In this document: in pieces, positions 24,876-33,129 of the stretch
Layout of the letters: each line of letters opens with the position of its first letter
How positions within the stretch are numbered: position 1 is the stretch's first letter
Assembly: GCF_019396325.1 (NCBI RefSeq)
Contig: NZ_JAHKRO010000014.1
Coordinates: 62,001-126,000 of the forward strand
From: Nonomuraea ceibae
GTDB taxonomy: Bacteria; Actinomycetota; Actinomycetes; Streptosporangiales; Streptosporangiaceae
Reading direction: 5' to 3'
Length of the DNA: 64,000 nt
The notes under the pieces: generated by a model
What the model saw: the letters and a program-made list of their open reading frames with translations, nothing else
Database searches by the model: none
What the model was told of the DNA's origin: nothing
Program-made: the position numbers and the translations under genes

Positions 24876-25814
24876 CTAGTCGTGTCGTTCCGGCTCCGGG
24901 ATCGGCTCGCCGGTGTCGTGCCAGACGTTGCCCGAGCCGCTGACCAGCTCCGCGCGGGTGCTCAGCAGGACCGGGCAGTCGTGCGCGGAGCCGCGGCCGA
25001 ACCGGTTGCCGGTGACGCGCTGCCCCTTGAGCGGGCGGCCGAGCGGCGTGTGGTCGATGTTGACCACGCACGCGCCGCCGTCGAGATAGTTGCCCTCCAC
25101 CCGCAGGTCGTCGGCCGACGACTGGACGGCCGCGTTCGGGTCGGTGGTGGTGGACAGGTCGATGGTGTTGCGCACCAGCCTCACGCCGGTCTGCTCGGCG
25201 AACGCCTGGACGCCGTCGTTGTGCGTGGGGCCGCCGTCCTGGTCGGGGTCGCTGCCGAACCAGCTCAGGTCGTGGATGTAGGAGTCCTGGACGAGGGTGC
25301 CGGTGTGGGCCTTGACGCCGTCGACGGTGCCGGAGAACTCCGACCGGTAGATCTTCGTGCGGGCCGCCCAGACGCCGTCGATCGACGGTGACGGATGCGC
25401 CGCGCGGAACTCCGAGTCCTCGATCACCGTGTCGGCGGCGTGCTCGGTGTCGAGCAGCGGGCGGGTGCGGTCGGCGACGCCGCCGAGGAAGACGCAGTCG
25501 CGGAAGGTCACGCCGCGCGCCGTCACCTCGACGAAACCGCGGAACTCCCGGCCCTGGACGACCTCGCCGTCCGTGGCGAAGACCTGGTCGCCGGTGACGA
25601 CGGTGAGCTTCGTGCCGGGCCGGACGCCGGTGGAGGCCGCGTCGGGGAACCCCGCCGGGACGGTGCGCACGGGCGCGGGATGCAGGGACGTGGGGCTCAC
25701 GGGCGCTGGGCTCGGGGTGGCCTCACCCGAGGGCTCGCCGAGCCCCTGCGCGATCGTCACGGCGAGGGCCAGGGCGGCGACCGCGGCTATGACATACGAC
25801 CACGTCTTCGCCAC
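24876..25814 (-). CDS. Right-handed beta-helix protein with N-terminal membrane anchor
   Basis: The 312-residue protein starts at GTG 25814 with a hydrophobic segment (SYVIAAVAALALAVTIA) but no lipobox, so it is a signal anchor or secreted protein. A Pro/Ser/Thr linker precedes parallel beta-helix repeats such as VTARGVTFRDCVFLG, AADTVIEDSEFRAA and GTLVQDSYIHDLS. A GGPTHNDGVQAF segment corresponds to DHSDGIQAY in the lipoprotein at 16450. The pair may process or bind the exported glycan. No strong ribosome site is visible. It is cotranscribed with the downstream SDR and begins 21 bp after the end of korB. Confidence 0.77.
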   Translation of the reverse strand: MAKTWSYVIAAVAALALAVTIAQGLGEPSGEATPSPAPVSPTSLHPAPVRTVPAGFPDAASTGVRPGTKLTVVTGDQVFATDGEVVQGREFRGFVEVTARGVTFRDCVFLGGVADRTRPLLDTEHAADTVIEDSEFRAAHPSPSIDGVWAARTKIYRSEFSGTVDGVKAHTGTLVQDSYIHDLSWFGSDPDQDGGPTHNDGVQAFAEQTGVRLVRNTIDLSTTTDPNAAVQSSADDLRVEGNYLDGGACVVNIDHTPLGRPLKGQRVTGNRFGRGSAHDCPVLLSTRAELVSGSGNVWHDTGEPIPEPERHD

Positions 25815-25835
25815 CCCGGCATCGTCGCGCAGGAA

Positions 25836-26882
25836 TCAGCCGATGCGCCAGGTGTCGCCGCCCATGAGCAGCTCGCCCAGATCGCCCTGACCCTGCTGGG
25901 CCACCGCCTCGTCGAGCTGCTCGGACATCAGCACGTCGTAGGCGGGGCGGTCGACCTGACGGAAGATGCCCACCGGCACGTGCTCGAAGGCCGGCTCGTC
26001 CAGCCGCGACAGCGCGAACGCCACCGACGGGTCGGGGTGGTGCGCGTCGTGCACGAGGATCTGGTCCTCGGTCACGGTGTCGCGCGCGACCACCTCGATG
26101 CCGCCGTTGGCGCTCCTGACGACGGCCTTGGAGGCCGACACGATCGGCTGCCCGTGCTCCAGCCGCAGCGTGATGTCGTCGCGGATCTCCGGATCCTTGA
26201 GCTGCTCGAAGGCGTTGTCGTTGAAGATGTTGCAGTTCTGGTAGATCTCCACCAGCGAGGCGCCCCGGTGGGCGGTGGCCTCGCGCAGCACCGACTGCAG
26301 GTGCTTGCGGTCGGAGTCGATGGTGCGCGCCACGAAGCTCGCCTCGGCGCCCAGCGCCAGCGAGATCGGGTTGAACGGCTTGTCCAGCGACCCCATCGGC
26401 GTCGACTTGGTGATCTTGCCGACCTCGGACGTGGGGGAGTACTGGCCCTTCGTCAGGCCGTAGATCCTGTTGTTGAACAGCAGGATGTTGAGGTTGACGT
26501 TGCGCCGCAGGGCGTGGATCAGGTGGTTGCCGCCGATCGACAGCGCGTCGCCGTCACCCGTGATCACCCACACGCTCAGGTCGGGCCGGCTGGCCGCCAG
26601 CCCGGTCGCGATCGCCGGCGCGCGGCCGTGGATCGAGTGGACGCCGTAGGTGTTGAGGTAGTACGGGAAGCGCGACGAGCAGCCGATGCCGGAGACGAAC
26701 ACGATGTTCTCGCGCCTGAGCCCCAGCTCCGGCAGGAAGCTCTGCACGGCCGCCAGGATCGCGTAGTCGCCGCAGCCCGGGCACCAGCGCACCTCCTGGT
26801 CGGACTTGAAGTCCTTCAGGCCCTGCTTGGCGTCGGTCTTGGGGACGAGCGACAGGCCCTTCCCGTTGACAAGCTCAGTCAC
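25836..26882 (-). CDS. korB: 2-oxoacid:ferredoxin oxidoreductase, beta subunit
   Basis: The 348-residue subunit carries the thiamine diphosphate site (GDGDALSIGGNHL with FNNRIYGLTKGQYSPTS) and cysteines for the [4Fe-4S] cluster (WCPGCGDY and SGIGCSSRF). With KorA it oxidises 2-oxoglutarate or another 2-oxoacid with CoA and reduces ferredoxin in the cytoplasm. The GTG start at 26882 lies 8 bp inside the end of korA, as usual for this gene pair in actinobacteria. Nothing is truncated. Its position beside a complex I set lacking the NADH module suggests a ferredoxin link. Confidence 0.95.
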   Translation of the reverse strand: MTELVNGKGLSLVPKTDAKQGLKDFKSDQEVRWCPGCGDYAILAAVQSFLPELGLRRENIVFVSGIGCSSRFPYYLNTYGVHSIHGRAPAIATGLAASRPDLSVWVITGDGDALSIGGNHLIHALRRNVNLNILLFNNRIYGLTKGQYSPTSEVGKITKSTPMGSLDKPFNPISLALGAEASFVARTIDSDRKHLQSVLREATAHRGASLVEIYQNCNIFNDNAFEQLKDPEIRDDITLRLEHGQPIVSASKAVVRSANGGIEVVARDTVTEDQILVHDAHHPDPSVAFALSRLDEPAFEHVPVGIFRQVDRPAYDVLMSEQLDEAVAQQGQGDLGELLMGGDTWRIG

Positions 26883-28719
26883 TGTCGATCACGTCCTGGA
26901 TGACTCCGGCCAGCTCTTCCGCCTTGAACGGGAGCCCGCGCACGCGGTTGTAGCTGATGACGTCGACGAGGAAGCGGGCCCGGAGCAGCAGCGCGAGCTG
27001 GCCGAGGTTGATCTCGGGCAGCAGCACCTTGTCGTAGCTCTTGAGCACCTCGCCGGTGTTGGCGGGCAGCGGGTTGAGGTGGCGCAGGTGCGCCTGGGCG
27101 ACCTTGCCGCCGCTCTTCCTGATGCGCCGCACGGCGGCGGCGATCGGGCCGTAGGTCGAGCCCCAGCCGATGACGAGCACCTTGGCGTCGCCGTCGGGGT
27201 CGTCGACCGCGAGCTCGGGCACGTCGATGCCGTCGATCTTGGCGGCCCGGGTGCGGACCATCAGGTCGTGGTTGTTGGGGTCGTAGGAGATGTTGCCGGT
27301 GCCGTCGGCCTTCTCGATGCCGCCGATCCGGTGCTCCAGGCCGGCGGTGCCGGGGATGGCCCAGGGGCGGGCCAGGGTCTCCGGGTCGCGCTTGAACGGC
27401 AGGAAGGCGCCGTCCTCGCCGTTGGGCTCGGTCGTGAACTCCTGCGAGATGTCGGGCAGCTCGGACACCTCGGGCAGCCGCCACGGCTCGGAGCCGTTGG
27501 CCAGGTAGCCGTCCGACAGCAGCATCACCGGGGTCCGGTACTTGACCGCGATCCGGGCCGCCTCGACGGCCGCGTCGAAGCAGTCGCTCGGCGACATCGG
27601 CGCCACGATCGGCAGCGGCGACTCGCCGTTGCGGCCGAACATGGCCATCAGCAGGTCGGTCTGCTCGGTCTTGGTCGGCATGCCGGTGCTCGGCCCGGCC
27701 CGCTGCACGTCGACGATGATCAGCGGCAGCTCGGTGGTGACCGCCAGGCCGACCGTCTCGGCCTTGAGCGCCACGCCAGGCCCGGACGTCGTGGTGACGC
27801 CCAGCGCGCCGCCGAACGCCGCGCCCAGCGCCGCGCCGACGCCGGCGATCTCGTCCTCCGCCTGGAAGGTGCGGATGCCGAACCGCTTGTGCTTGGACAG
27901 CTCGTGGAGGATGTCGCTGGCCGGGGTGATCGGGTAGGAGCCGAGGAACAGCGGCAGCTTGGACTGCACGCTCGCCGCGATCAGCCCGTAGGCCAGTGCC
28001 TGGTTGCCGGAGATGTTGCGATAGACGCCCGGCGCCAGCCTGGCCGGCTTGACCTCGTAGGAGACGGAGAACGACTCGGTGGTCTCGCCGTAGTTCCAGC
28101 CCGCCTGGAAGGCCGCGATGTTGGCCTTGGCCAGCTCCGGCTTCTTGGCGAACTTCTGCTCCAGGAACTTGATCGTCTGCTCGGTCGGCCGGTGGTAGAG
28201 CCACGACAGCAGGCCGAGGGCGAACATGTTCTTGGAGCGCTCGGCGTCCTTCTTGGACAGGTCGAAGCCCTCGAGCGCCTTGACCGTGAGCGAGGTCAGC
28301 GGCACCGCGTGCAGTCGCCACTCGCCGAGCGAGTCGTCCTCCAGCGGGTTGGCCGCGTAGCCGACCTTCTGCAGGTTGCGCTTGGTGAACTCGTCGGTGT
28401 TGGCGATGATGTCGGCGCCCCTCGGCAGGTCGCCGAGGTTGGCCTTGAGCGCCGCCGGGTTCATCGCCACCAGCACGTTCGGCGCGTCGCCCGGCGTGAG
28501 GATGTCGTGGTCGGCGAAGTGGAGCTGGAAGCTCGACACGCCCGGCAGGGTGCCGGCGGGGGCGCGGATCTCCGCCGGGAAGTTGGGCAGCGTCGACAGG
28601 TCGTTGCCGAACTCGGCGGTGCCGGCGGTGAACCGGTCGCCCGTGAGCTGCATGCCGTCGCCGGAGTCTCCGGCGAACCTGATGATCACGCGATCGAGTT
28701 GCTGGACCTGCTTCGTCAC
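26875..28719 (-). CDS. korA: 2-oxoacid:ferredoxin oxidoreductase, alpha subunit
   Basis: The 614-residue protein is the fused gamma-alpha form. An N-terminal gamma domain (about residues 10-190, beginning VIIRFAGDSGDGMQLTG) is followed by the pyrimidine-binding alpha domain with GSYPITPASDILHEL and TTSGPGVALKAE, and a C-terminal transketolase-like domain with VIGWGSTYGP. It forms the CoA- and 2-oxoacid-binding part of the enzyme. The start is GTG at 28719, with GAGGAGG about 9 nt upstream. A 20-codon open frame ends in a GTGA overlap with this start, which could couple its translation. Confidence 0.95.
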   Translation of the reverse strand: MTKQVQQLDRVIIRFAGDSGDGMQLTGDRFTAGTAEFGNDLSTLPNFPAEIRAPAGTLPGVSSFQLHFADHDILTPGDAPNVLVAMNPAALKANLGDLPRGADIIANTDEFTKRNLQKVGYAANPLEDDSLGEWRLHAVPLTSLTVKALEGFDLSKKDAERSKNMFALGLLSWLYHRPTEQTIKFLEQKFAKKPELAKANIAAFQAGWNYGETTESFSVSYEVKPARLAPGVYRNISGNQALAYGLIAASVQSKLPLFLGSYPITPASDILHELSKHKRFGIRTFQAEDEIAGVGAALGAAFGGALGVTTTSGPGVALKAETVGLAVTTELPLIIVDVQRAGPSTGMPTKTEQTDLLMAMFGRNGESPLPIVAPMSPSDCFDAAVEAARIAVKYRTPVMLLSDGYLANGSEPWRLPEVSELPDISQEFTTEPNGEDGAFLPFKRDPETLARPWAIPGTAGLEHRIGGIEKADGTGNISYDPNNHDLMVRTRAAKIDGIDVPELAVDDPDGDAKVLVIGWGSTYGPIAAAVRRIRKSGGKVAQAHLRHLNPLPANTGEVLKSYDKVLLPEINLGQLALLLRARFLVDVISYNRVRGLPFKAEELAGVIQDVIDSD

Positions 28720-28778
28720 AGCTCAGTCCTCCTCGACGCGCCGGGGCGCGGTCGCTTCTGGCGCGTTCTCTGTTCCAT
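28716..28778 (-). CDS. Possible 20-residue leader peptide of korA
   Basis: A short frame starts at ATG 28778 with GAGGA 7 nt upstream and ends in TGA overlapping the korA GTG (GTGA). The product is Arg-rich (MEQRTRQKRPRPGASRRTEL) and contains the korA ribosome site. It may couple or attenuate korA translation, or be chance. The remaining upstream region (28779-28963) holds only a 6-bp stem (28809-28825) and no clear terminator. Confidence 0.3.
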   Translation of the reverse strand: MEQRTRQKRPRPGASRRTEL

Positions 28779-28963
28779 GCTAGATCCTCGGGAGGTCACG
28801 CGTTTGCCACCCGCGCGAAGCGGGTAGACGCGGTGGGAATTCAGGGAGAGGTGGGAGAACGACGACACAGCCCTGACGCGAGCCTGCAGAGATCCACATG
28901 CAGACGTTCGAAGAGGACGGTTCGGGTCACAGCCGCCAACTATACGTCCCCCCGTCGGTTCTC

Positions 28964-30430
28964 CTACGTCAGGGGTTCCTTGCGTGAGGGCCCGATTCCC
29001 GACGTGTAGACGCGTCCAGCTTGCATGCCGGCCGTTCCGTACAACTCTGGAACGGTGACGAACGCGTATCCCTTCCCCTGAAGTTCTTCCAGGATGCCCG
29101 GTACGGCGTCGACGGCGGTGCGGTCGAGGTCGTGCATGAGCACGATCGCCCCCGGATGCGCCTGGCGGACCGTCCGCGCGGCGATCTCCGCGGGCTCGCC
29201 GCCCTGCCGGTCGCGGCTGTCGACGTCCCAGCCGACCAGCGACAGCTTCCGCTCGCGCGCCACGTTCCTGACGTCCAGGCTCACTTCCCCGTACGGCGCC
29301 CGCACCAGCGTGGGGCGCTGGCCGATGGCCGCGGCGACGGCGTCCCCCGCCCGGCCGAGCTGGTCGGCGATCTTGCTGGTGGGCAGCCTGGACAGGTCGC
29401 GGTGGTCCCACGTGTGGTTGCCGACCAGGTGCCCCTCGTCGCGCATGCGCCGCAGCAGCTCGGGCTCGGCGGCGACGCCGCTGCCGACGGGGAAGAACGT
29501 GGCTCTGGCGCCGGCCTCGCGCAGCACGTCGAGCAGCTCGGCGGTGTACGGCCCCGGCCCGTCGTCGAAGGTCAGCGCCACGCACTTGACCGCCGCGCAG
29601 TCCACGGTGCCGGCGCGGTCGCTGGCGGCGGCGGGCACCGACCGCTTGGGCGTGTAGGCGGCCCGCGCCACCTGCCGCGCGGACTCCCGTACGGACTGCT
29701 GGGCGCGCAGGCCCGTCGGCGACAGCAGCGGCGTGACCTTCGCGGCCGGGACGGCGACGGCGAGGCGGCCGAGCGAGCAGGGGCCGATCTGGCAGTCGTC
29801 GAACTCCACCACCAGGTCGCCGTCGGCGTTGAAGGCCATCGAGTCGAGCTTCCCGCGCTCGGCCGAGACCTGGTCGCGGTCCACGTCCGGGCCGCGTTCC
29901 TTGAGGCCGTTCCTGACCAGGCGGGAGACCTCGCGCAGCGCGTCGGTCCCGGCCAGCAGCCCGGCCGAGCCGGTGGCGCGGCCGGTGTGGCGGTCGTACC
30001 AGAAGGTGCGGGTGGCGTTGCCCCAGTCGGCGCCCCGGTACTCGCCGGTGCGCAGCCGCACGCCCACCACGTCGCCGGCGGCGGCGAGCTGCCAGTCCAC
30101 GTTCAGCTCGGGGCGGGGCAGGCTGTCGACGGCGGAGGTCGTGTCGTGGAAGTCGCGCAGCTCGCGCTCGGCCTCCTGGCGCAGCAGCGCGTTGAGCCGC
30201 GCCGCGCCCGGGAGCTCCGGGTAGCTGATGTGCACGTGGCGTCCCGCGCTCTCGCCCTCCGTGAGCGTGCGCGGGGCCAGCCCGGCCACGGTCGCGGGGT
30301 CGACGAAGTCGATCCTGGTGGGCTCCGCGGGGACCGTGGCCTCCCGGTCGGGGGCGGCCGCGGCCATCCCGCATCCAGTGGCGGAGACGGCCAGCAGCGC
30401 GATCCCACCGAGCAATCGCAATCTGGGCAT
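28964..30430 (-). CDS. Polysaccharide deacetylase lipoprotein (CE4) with N-terminal DUF3298/RsiV-like domain
   Basis: The 488-residue protein has a lipoprotein signal ending VSATGC (Cys20) and an extracytoplasmic domain of about 220 residues resembling DUF3298/RsiV. The NodB domain starts near residue 275 with VALTFDDGPGPYTAEL, GNHTWDHRDLSRL and RAPYGEVSLDVRN. It should be anchored on the outer face of the membrane and de-N-acetylate peptidoglycan or a surface glycan. It is read away from nuoA, with 84 bp between the two starts. Unlike the CE4 gene at 23244 it is exported, and it lies outside the shared-promoter gene set. Confidence 0.87.
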   Translation of the reverse strand: MPRLRLLGGIALLAVSATGCGMAAAAPDREATVPAEPTRIDFVDPATVAGLAPRTLTEGESAGRHVHISYPELPGAARLNALLRQEAERELRDFHDTTSAVDSLPRPELNVDWQLAAAGDVVGVRLRTGEYRGADWGNATRTFWYDRHTGRATGSAGLLAGTDALREVSRLVRNGLKERGPDVDRDQVSAERGKLDSMAFNADGDLVVEFDDCQIGPCSLGRLAVAVPAAKVTPLLSPTGLRAQQSVRESARQVARAAYTPKRSVPAAASDRAGTVDCAAVKCVALTFDDGPGPYTAELLDVLREAGARATFFPVGSGVAAEPELLRRMRDEGHLVGNHTWDHRDLSRLPTSKIADQLGRAGDAVAAAIGQRPTLVRAPYGEVSLDVRNVARERKLSLVGWDVDSRDRQGGEPAEIAARTVRQAHPGAIVLMHDLDRTAVDAVPGILEELQGKGYAFVTVPELYGTAGMQAGRVYTSGIGPSRKEPLT

Positions 30431-30514
30431 GCATGCACACTATGCGGCGGATCATGCTGTTTGCCCTATTTTGGGGGGATGGGGCGTTAGCTTTGACTGG
30501 GTTACCATCGCGGA

Positions 30515-30886
30515 ATGGACGGCTACTACGGGTCCTACCTGCTGGTCGCGGCGCTGCTCGCGATCGGGGTCGCGATCGTGGCCGGAGCCATGCTGATCAA
30601 CCGCCTGCTCCGCCCCGCCCGCCCCACCGCCGACAAGCTCACCTCCTACGAGTGCGGCGTCGACCCCGTCGGCGACGGCTGGGCCCAGTCGCAGGTCCGC
30701 TACTACGTCTTCACCTACCTGTACGTCGTCTTCGCCGTCGACGCGGTCTTCCTCTTCCCCTGGGCGACGATCTTCGACGCGCCCGGCTACGGCCTGACCA
30801 CGCTGGCCGAGATGTTCGTCTTCCTCGGCTTCATCGCCCTCGGCATCCTCTACGCCTGGCGCAAGCGCGTCCTGACCTGGACATAG
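30515..30886 (+). CDS. nuoA: NADH-quinone oxidoreductase-like subunit A
   Basis: The 123-residue membrane subunit has three transmembrane segments and the loop TSYECGVDPVGDGWAQSQVRYYVF, the conserved NuoA signature with the redox-sensitive Cys, followed by DAVFLFPWA. It belongs to the quinone-site region of complex I. No Shine-Dalgarno sequence precedes the ATG. A TACCAT at 30503-30508 lies 6 nt before it, so a leaderless transcript is possible. It heads the nuoA-B-C-H block. Confidence 0.94.
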   Translation: MDGYYGSYLLVAALLAIGVAIVAGAMLINRLLRPARPTADKLTSYECGVDPVGDGWAQSQVRYYVFTYLYVVFAVDAVFLFPWATIFDAPGYGLTTLAEMFVFLGFIALGILYAWRKRVLTWT

Positions 30887-30910
30887 CTCTCGCCCCCGAT
30901 CCGCGCAACA

Positions 30911-31441
30911 ATGGCAGACATGGCAGCGACGGATCTTCCGATGCCCACGGTGGGGCCGATCTCCCGGCTGGCGCCCAAGCCGATGCGGTTCGTGCTCAAC
31001 TGGGGACGGCGCTATTCGCTGTGGGTGTTCAACTTCGGGCTGGCGTGCTGCGCCATCGAGTTCATCGCCACCTCGATGAGCAGGCACGACTTCATCCGGT
31101 TCGGAGTGATCCCGTTCGCCAACGGGCCGCGCCAGGCCGACCTGATGATCGTCTCCGGCACCGTCACCGACAAGATGGCCCCGGCCGTCAAACGGCTCTA
31201 CGAGCAGATGCCCGACCCCAAGTACGTGATCTCGTTCGGCGCCTGCTCCAACACCGGCGGCCCCTACTGGGACTCCTACTGCGTCACCAACGGCGTCGAC
31301 CAGATCGTCCCCGTCGACGTCTACGTGCCCGGCTGCCCGCCCCGGCCCGAGGCCCTCCTCTACGGCATCATGAAGCTCCAGGAGAAGATCGCCGGCGAAC
31401 GGCTCGGCGACCGCTACCTGCCCTCCGGGGAGGCGAGGTGA
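30911..31441 (+). CDS. nuoB: NADH-quinone oxidoreductase-like subunit B
   Basis: The 176-residue subunit holds the N2 [4Fe-4S] cluster, the last iron-sulfur centre before quinone. All four ligands are present: the Cys46-Cys47 pair (GLACCAIEF), Cys112 (GACSNTGG) and Cys142 (PGCPPRPE). It is therefore likely to be active even though its normal partner NuoD is not encoded nearby. The ATG at 30911 lacks an obvious ribosome site and is 24 nt after nuoA. The stop overlaps the GTG of nuoC. Confidence 0.95.
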   Translation: MADMAATDLPMPTVGPISRLAPKPMRFVLNWGRRYSLWVFNFGLACCAIEFIATSMSRHDFIRFGVIPFANGPRQADLMIVSGTVTDKMAPAVKRLYEQMPDPKYVISFGACSNTGGPYWDSYCVTNGVDQIVPVDVYVPGCPPRPEALLYGIMKLQEKIAGERLGDRYLPSGEAR

Positions 31442-31968
31442 CCCGCTTCGGCGAGCACGCCCAGGTCACCGACTCCTTCGGCGACACCGTCGTCGACGTC
31501 GCGCCCGGCGACTGGATCGCCCTGCTCACCCGGGTCCGCGACGAGCTGGGATTCTCCTTCTTCGACTGGCTGACCGGCGTCGACGAGCCGCCCGACGAGT
31601 TCCACGTCGTGGCCCACGTCTACAACCCCGCCACCCGCGAACGGCTGCTGCTGCGCACCCGGGTGCCGCGCGCCGACCCGCGCCTGCCGACGGCCGTCGG
31701 CGTCTACCGGGGCGCCGACTGGCACGAGCGCGAGACGTACGAGATGTTCGGGGTGATCTTCGAAGGACACCCCCACCTGGTGCCGCTGCTGCTGCCCGAC
31801 GGGTTCGAAGGGCATCCGCTGCGCAAGGACTTCATCCTGGCCGCCCGGGTCGCCAAGCAGTGGCCCGGCGCGAAGGAGCCGGGCGAGTCCGGCCACGGCG
31901 CCCCGAGCCGCCGCAAGACGCTGCCGCCGGGAGTCCCGGCCGACTGGGGGGCGACGCCCGATGCTTGA
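31438..31968 (+). CDS. nuoC: NADH-quinone oxidoreductase-like subunit C
   Basis: The 176-residue 30-kDa-type subunit contains [23 protein letters not shown] and the family signature [20 protein letters not shown], followed by HPLRKDF. It is a separate NuoC, not a NuoCD fusion: the frame ends shortly after the signature and the next gene is nuoH. The 49-kDa NuoD that normally binds it is missing here. The GTG at 31438 overlaps the nuoB stop (GTGA). Confidence 0.93.
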   Translation: MTRFGEHAQVTDSFGDTVVDVAPGDWIALLTRVRDELGFSFFDWLTGVDEPPDEFHVVAHVYNPATRERLLLRTRVPRADPRLPTAVGVYRGADWHERETYEMFGVIFEGHPHLVPLLLPDGFEGHPLRKDFILAARVAKQWPGAKEPGESGHGAPSRRKTLPPGVPADWGATPDA

Positions 31969-32902
31969 CGTGGTGCTGCACTTCGCCGTCATCCTCATCG
32001 CCTTCCTCGCGCTGCCGCTGATCGTCGGGCAGACCGAGCACAAGGTCATGGCGCACATGCAGTCGCGGCTCGGCCCCATGTACGCGGGCGGCTTCCACGG
32101 CTGGGCGCAGCTCATCGCCGACGGCGTCAAGTTCATGCAGAAGGAGGACGTCGTCCCGGCCGCCGCCGACCGGCGGGTGTTCATGATCGCGCCCGGGGTG
32201 GCGCTGGTGCCCTACCTGCTGGTGCTGATCGCGATCCCGTTCGACGACGGGTTCGTGGGCGTGGACCTGGACCTGGGGCTGTTCTTCGTGCTCGCGGTCA
32301 TGGGCGTCGGCGTGCTCGGCGCGATCATGGCGGGCTGGGCGTCGGCCAACAAGTACTCGGTGCTCGGCGGCATGCGCGCCGCCGCCCAGCTCGTCGCGTA
32401 CGAGCTGCCGCTGGTGCTGGCCGCCTCCTCCGTGGCGATGGCGGCGGGCACGCTGTCGCTGCCGGGCATCGTCGAGGCGTGGCAGTGGTGGTGGCTGCCG
32501 TGGCAGGCCGTCGGCGGCGTGGTGTTCTTCCTGGCGGGGCTGGCCGAGCTGCGCAGGCCGCCGTTCGACATGCCGATCGCCGAGTCCGAGATCATCATGG
32601 GGCCGATGACCGAATACACCGGCATGCGGTTCGCGCTGTTCATGCTGGCCGAGTACGCCGGGATCGTGGTGCTGTCGTTCCTGACGGCCGTGCTGTTCCT
32701 CGGCGGCTGGCACGGGCCGCTGCTGCCCGGCTGGGCGTGGACGCTGGTCAAGATGTTCCTGCTGGCGTTCGTGGTGATCTGGCTGCGGGTGACGTTCCCC
32801 CGCCTGCGCGAGGACCAGTTGCAGAAGCTCGCCTGGGCCGTGCTGGTGCCCCTGGCGCTGCTCCAGCTCGCCCTCACCGGCGTGGTCAAGGTCCTGATCT
32901 GA
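31961..32902 (+). CDS. nuoH: NADH-quinone oxidoreductase-like subunit H
   Basis: The 313-residue membrane subunit with about eight segments connects the peripheral arm to the membrane arm. It shows QSRLGPMYAGGFHGWAQLIADGVKF, ELRRPPFDMPIAESEIIMG and FLLAFVVIWLRVTFPRLREDQ, all conserved quinone-channel features. The ATG lies 8 bp inside nuoC. The usual order would place nuoD, E, F and G before nuoH, and nuoI directly after it; here nuoI begins more than 11 kb further on. Confidence 0.95.
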   Translation: MLDVVLHFAVILIAFLALPLIVGQTEHKVMAHMQSRLGPMYAGGFHGWAQLIADGVKFMQKEDVVPAAADRRVFMIAPGVALVPYLLVLIAIPFDDGFVGVDLDLGLFFVLAVMGVGVLGAIMAGWASANKYSVLGGMRAAAQLVAYELPLVLAASSVAMAAGTLSLPGIVEAWQWWWLPWQAVGGVVFFLAGLAELRRPPFDMPIAESEIIMGPMTEYTGMRFALFMLAEYAGIVVLSFLTAVLFLGGWHGPLLPGWAWTLVKMFLLAFVVIWLRVTFPRLREDQLQKLAWAVLVPLALLQLALTGVVKVLI

Positions 32903-32948
32903 AACTTCCGGCTCCTCCCGTACGTCGTGAGGGTGGGGGTGATCAAGC

Positions 32949-33129
32949 GTGCGGTTGACCCTGCACGGGCGGCGGCAGCGTCCGCTCACGGAGCTGACCT
33001 GGGACGGAATACCTCGTCTCGGTCGGCGGCTACGTCGCCTGGCGGGCCGCGGCGACGGTCTTCAGGGCGGTGGTGGACCACTTCGAGGTGAAATGGCTGG
33101 GGATGGCGCTCAGCCCGGCGCTGCCCTGA
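32949..33129 (+). pseudogene. Possible frameshifted small gene
   Basis: A GTG-started frame gives MRLTLHGRRQRPLTELTWD up to about 33005. From 33007 the neighbouring frame continues for 40 codons with a coding-like composition (EYLVSVGGYVAWRAAATVF, then VVDHFEVKWLGMALS) to a TGA at 33127. Joining the two by a one-base change would give a protein of about 60 residues. I do not recognise the family. It may be a real frameshift, a sequencing error, or chance. Confidence 0.3.

Noticed and set aside
23982..25814. A seventh copy of the GTAACG promoter before the beta-helix/SDR unit, and an eighth before the rmlC2/GT2 divergent pair
   Set aside because: I searched 25815-25900 and 17917-18040 on the relevant strands and found no GTAACG block, so these units were left out of the proposed regulon.
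28809..28825. ACCCGC/GCGGGT stem as a terminator between the CE4 lipoprotein gene and korA
   Set aside because: The stem is only 6 bp, lies upstream of korA rather than after a gene end on its strand, and has no U-run.
30493..30498. TTGACT as the -35 box of nuoA
   Set aside because: At normal spacing the -10 box would lie inside nuoA. A TACCAT at 30503-30508 is a better -10 candidate but lacks a good -35, so no promoter was annotated.
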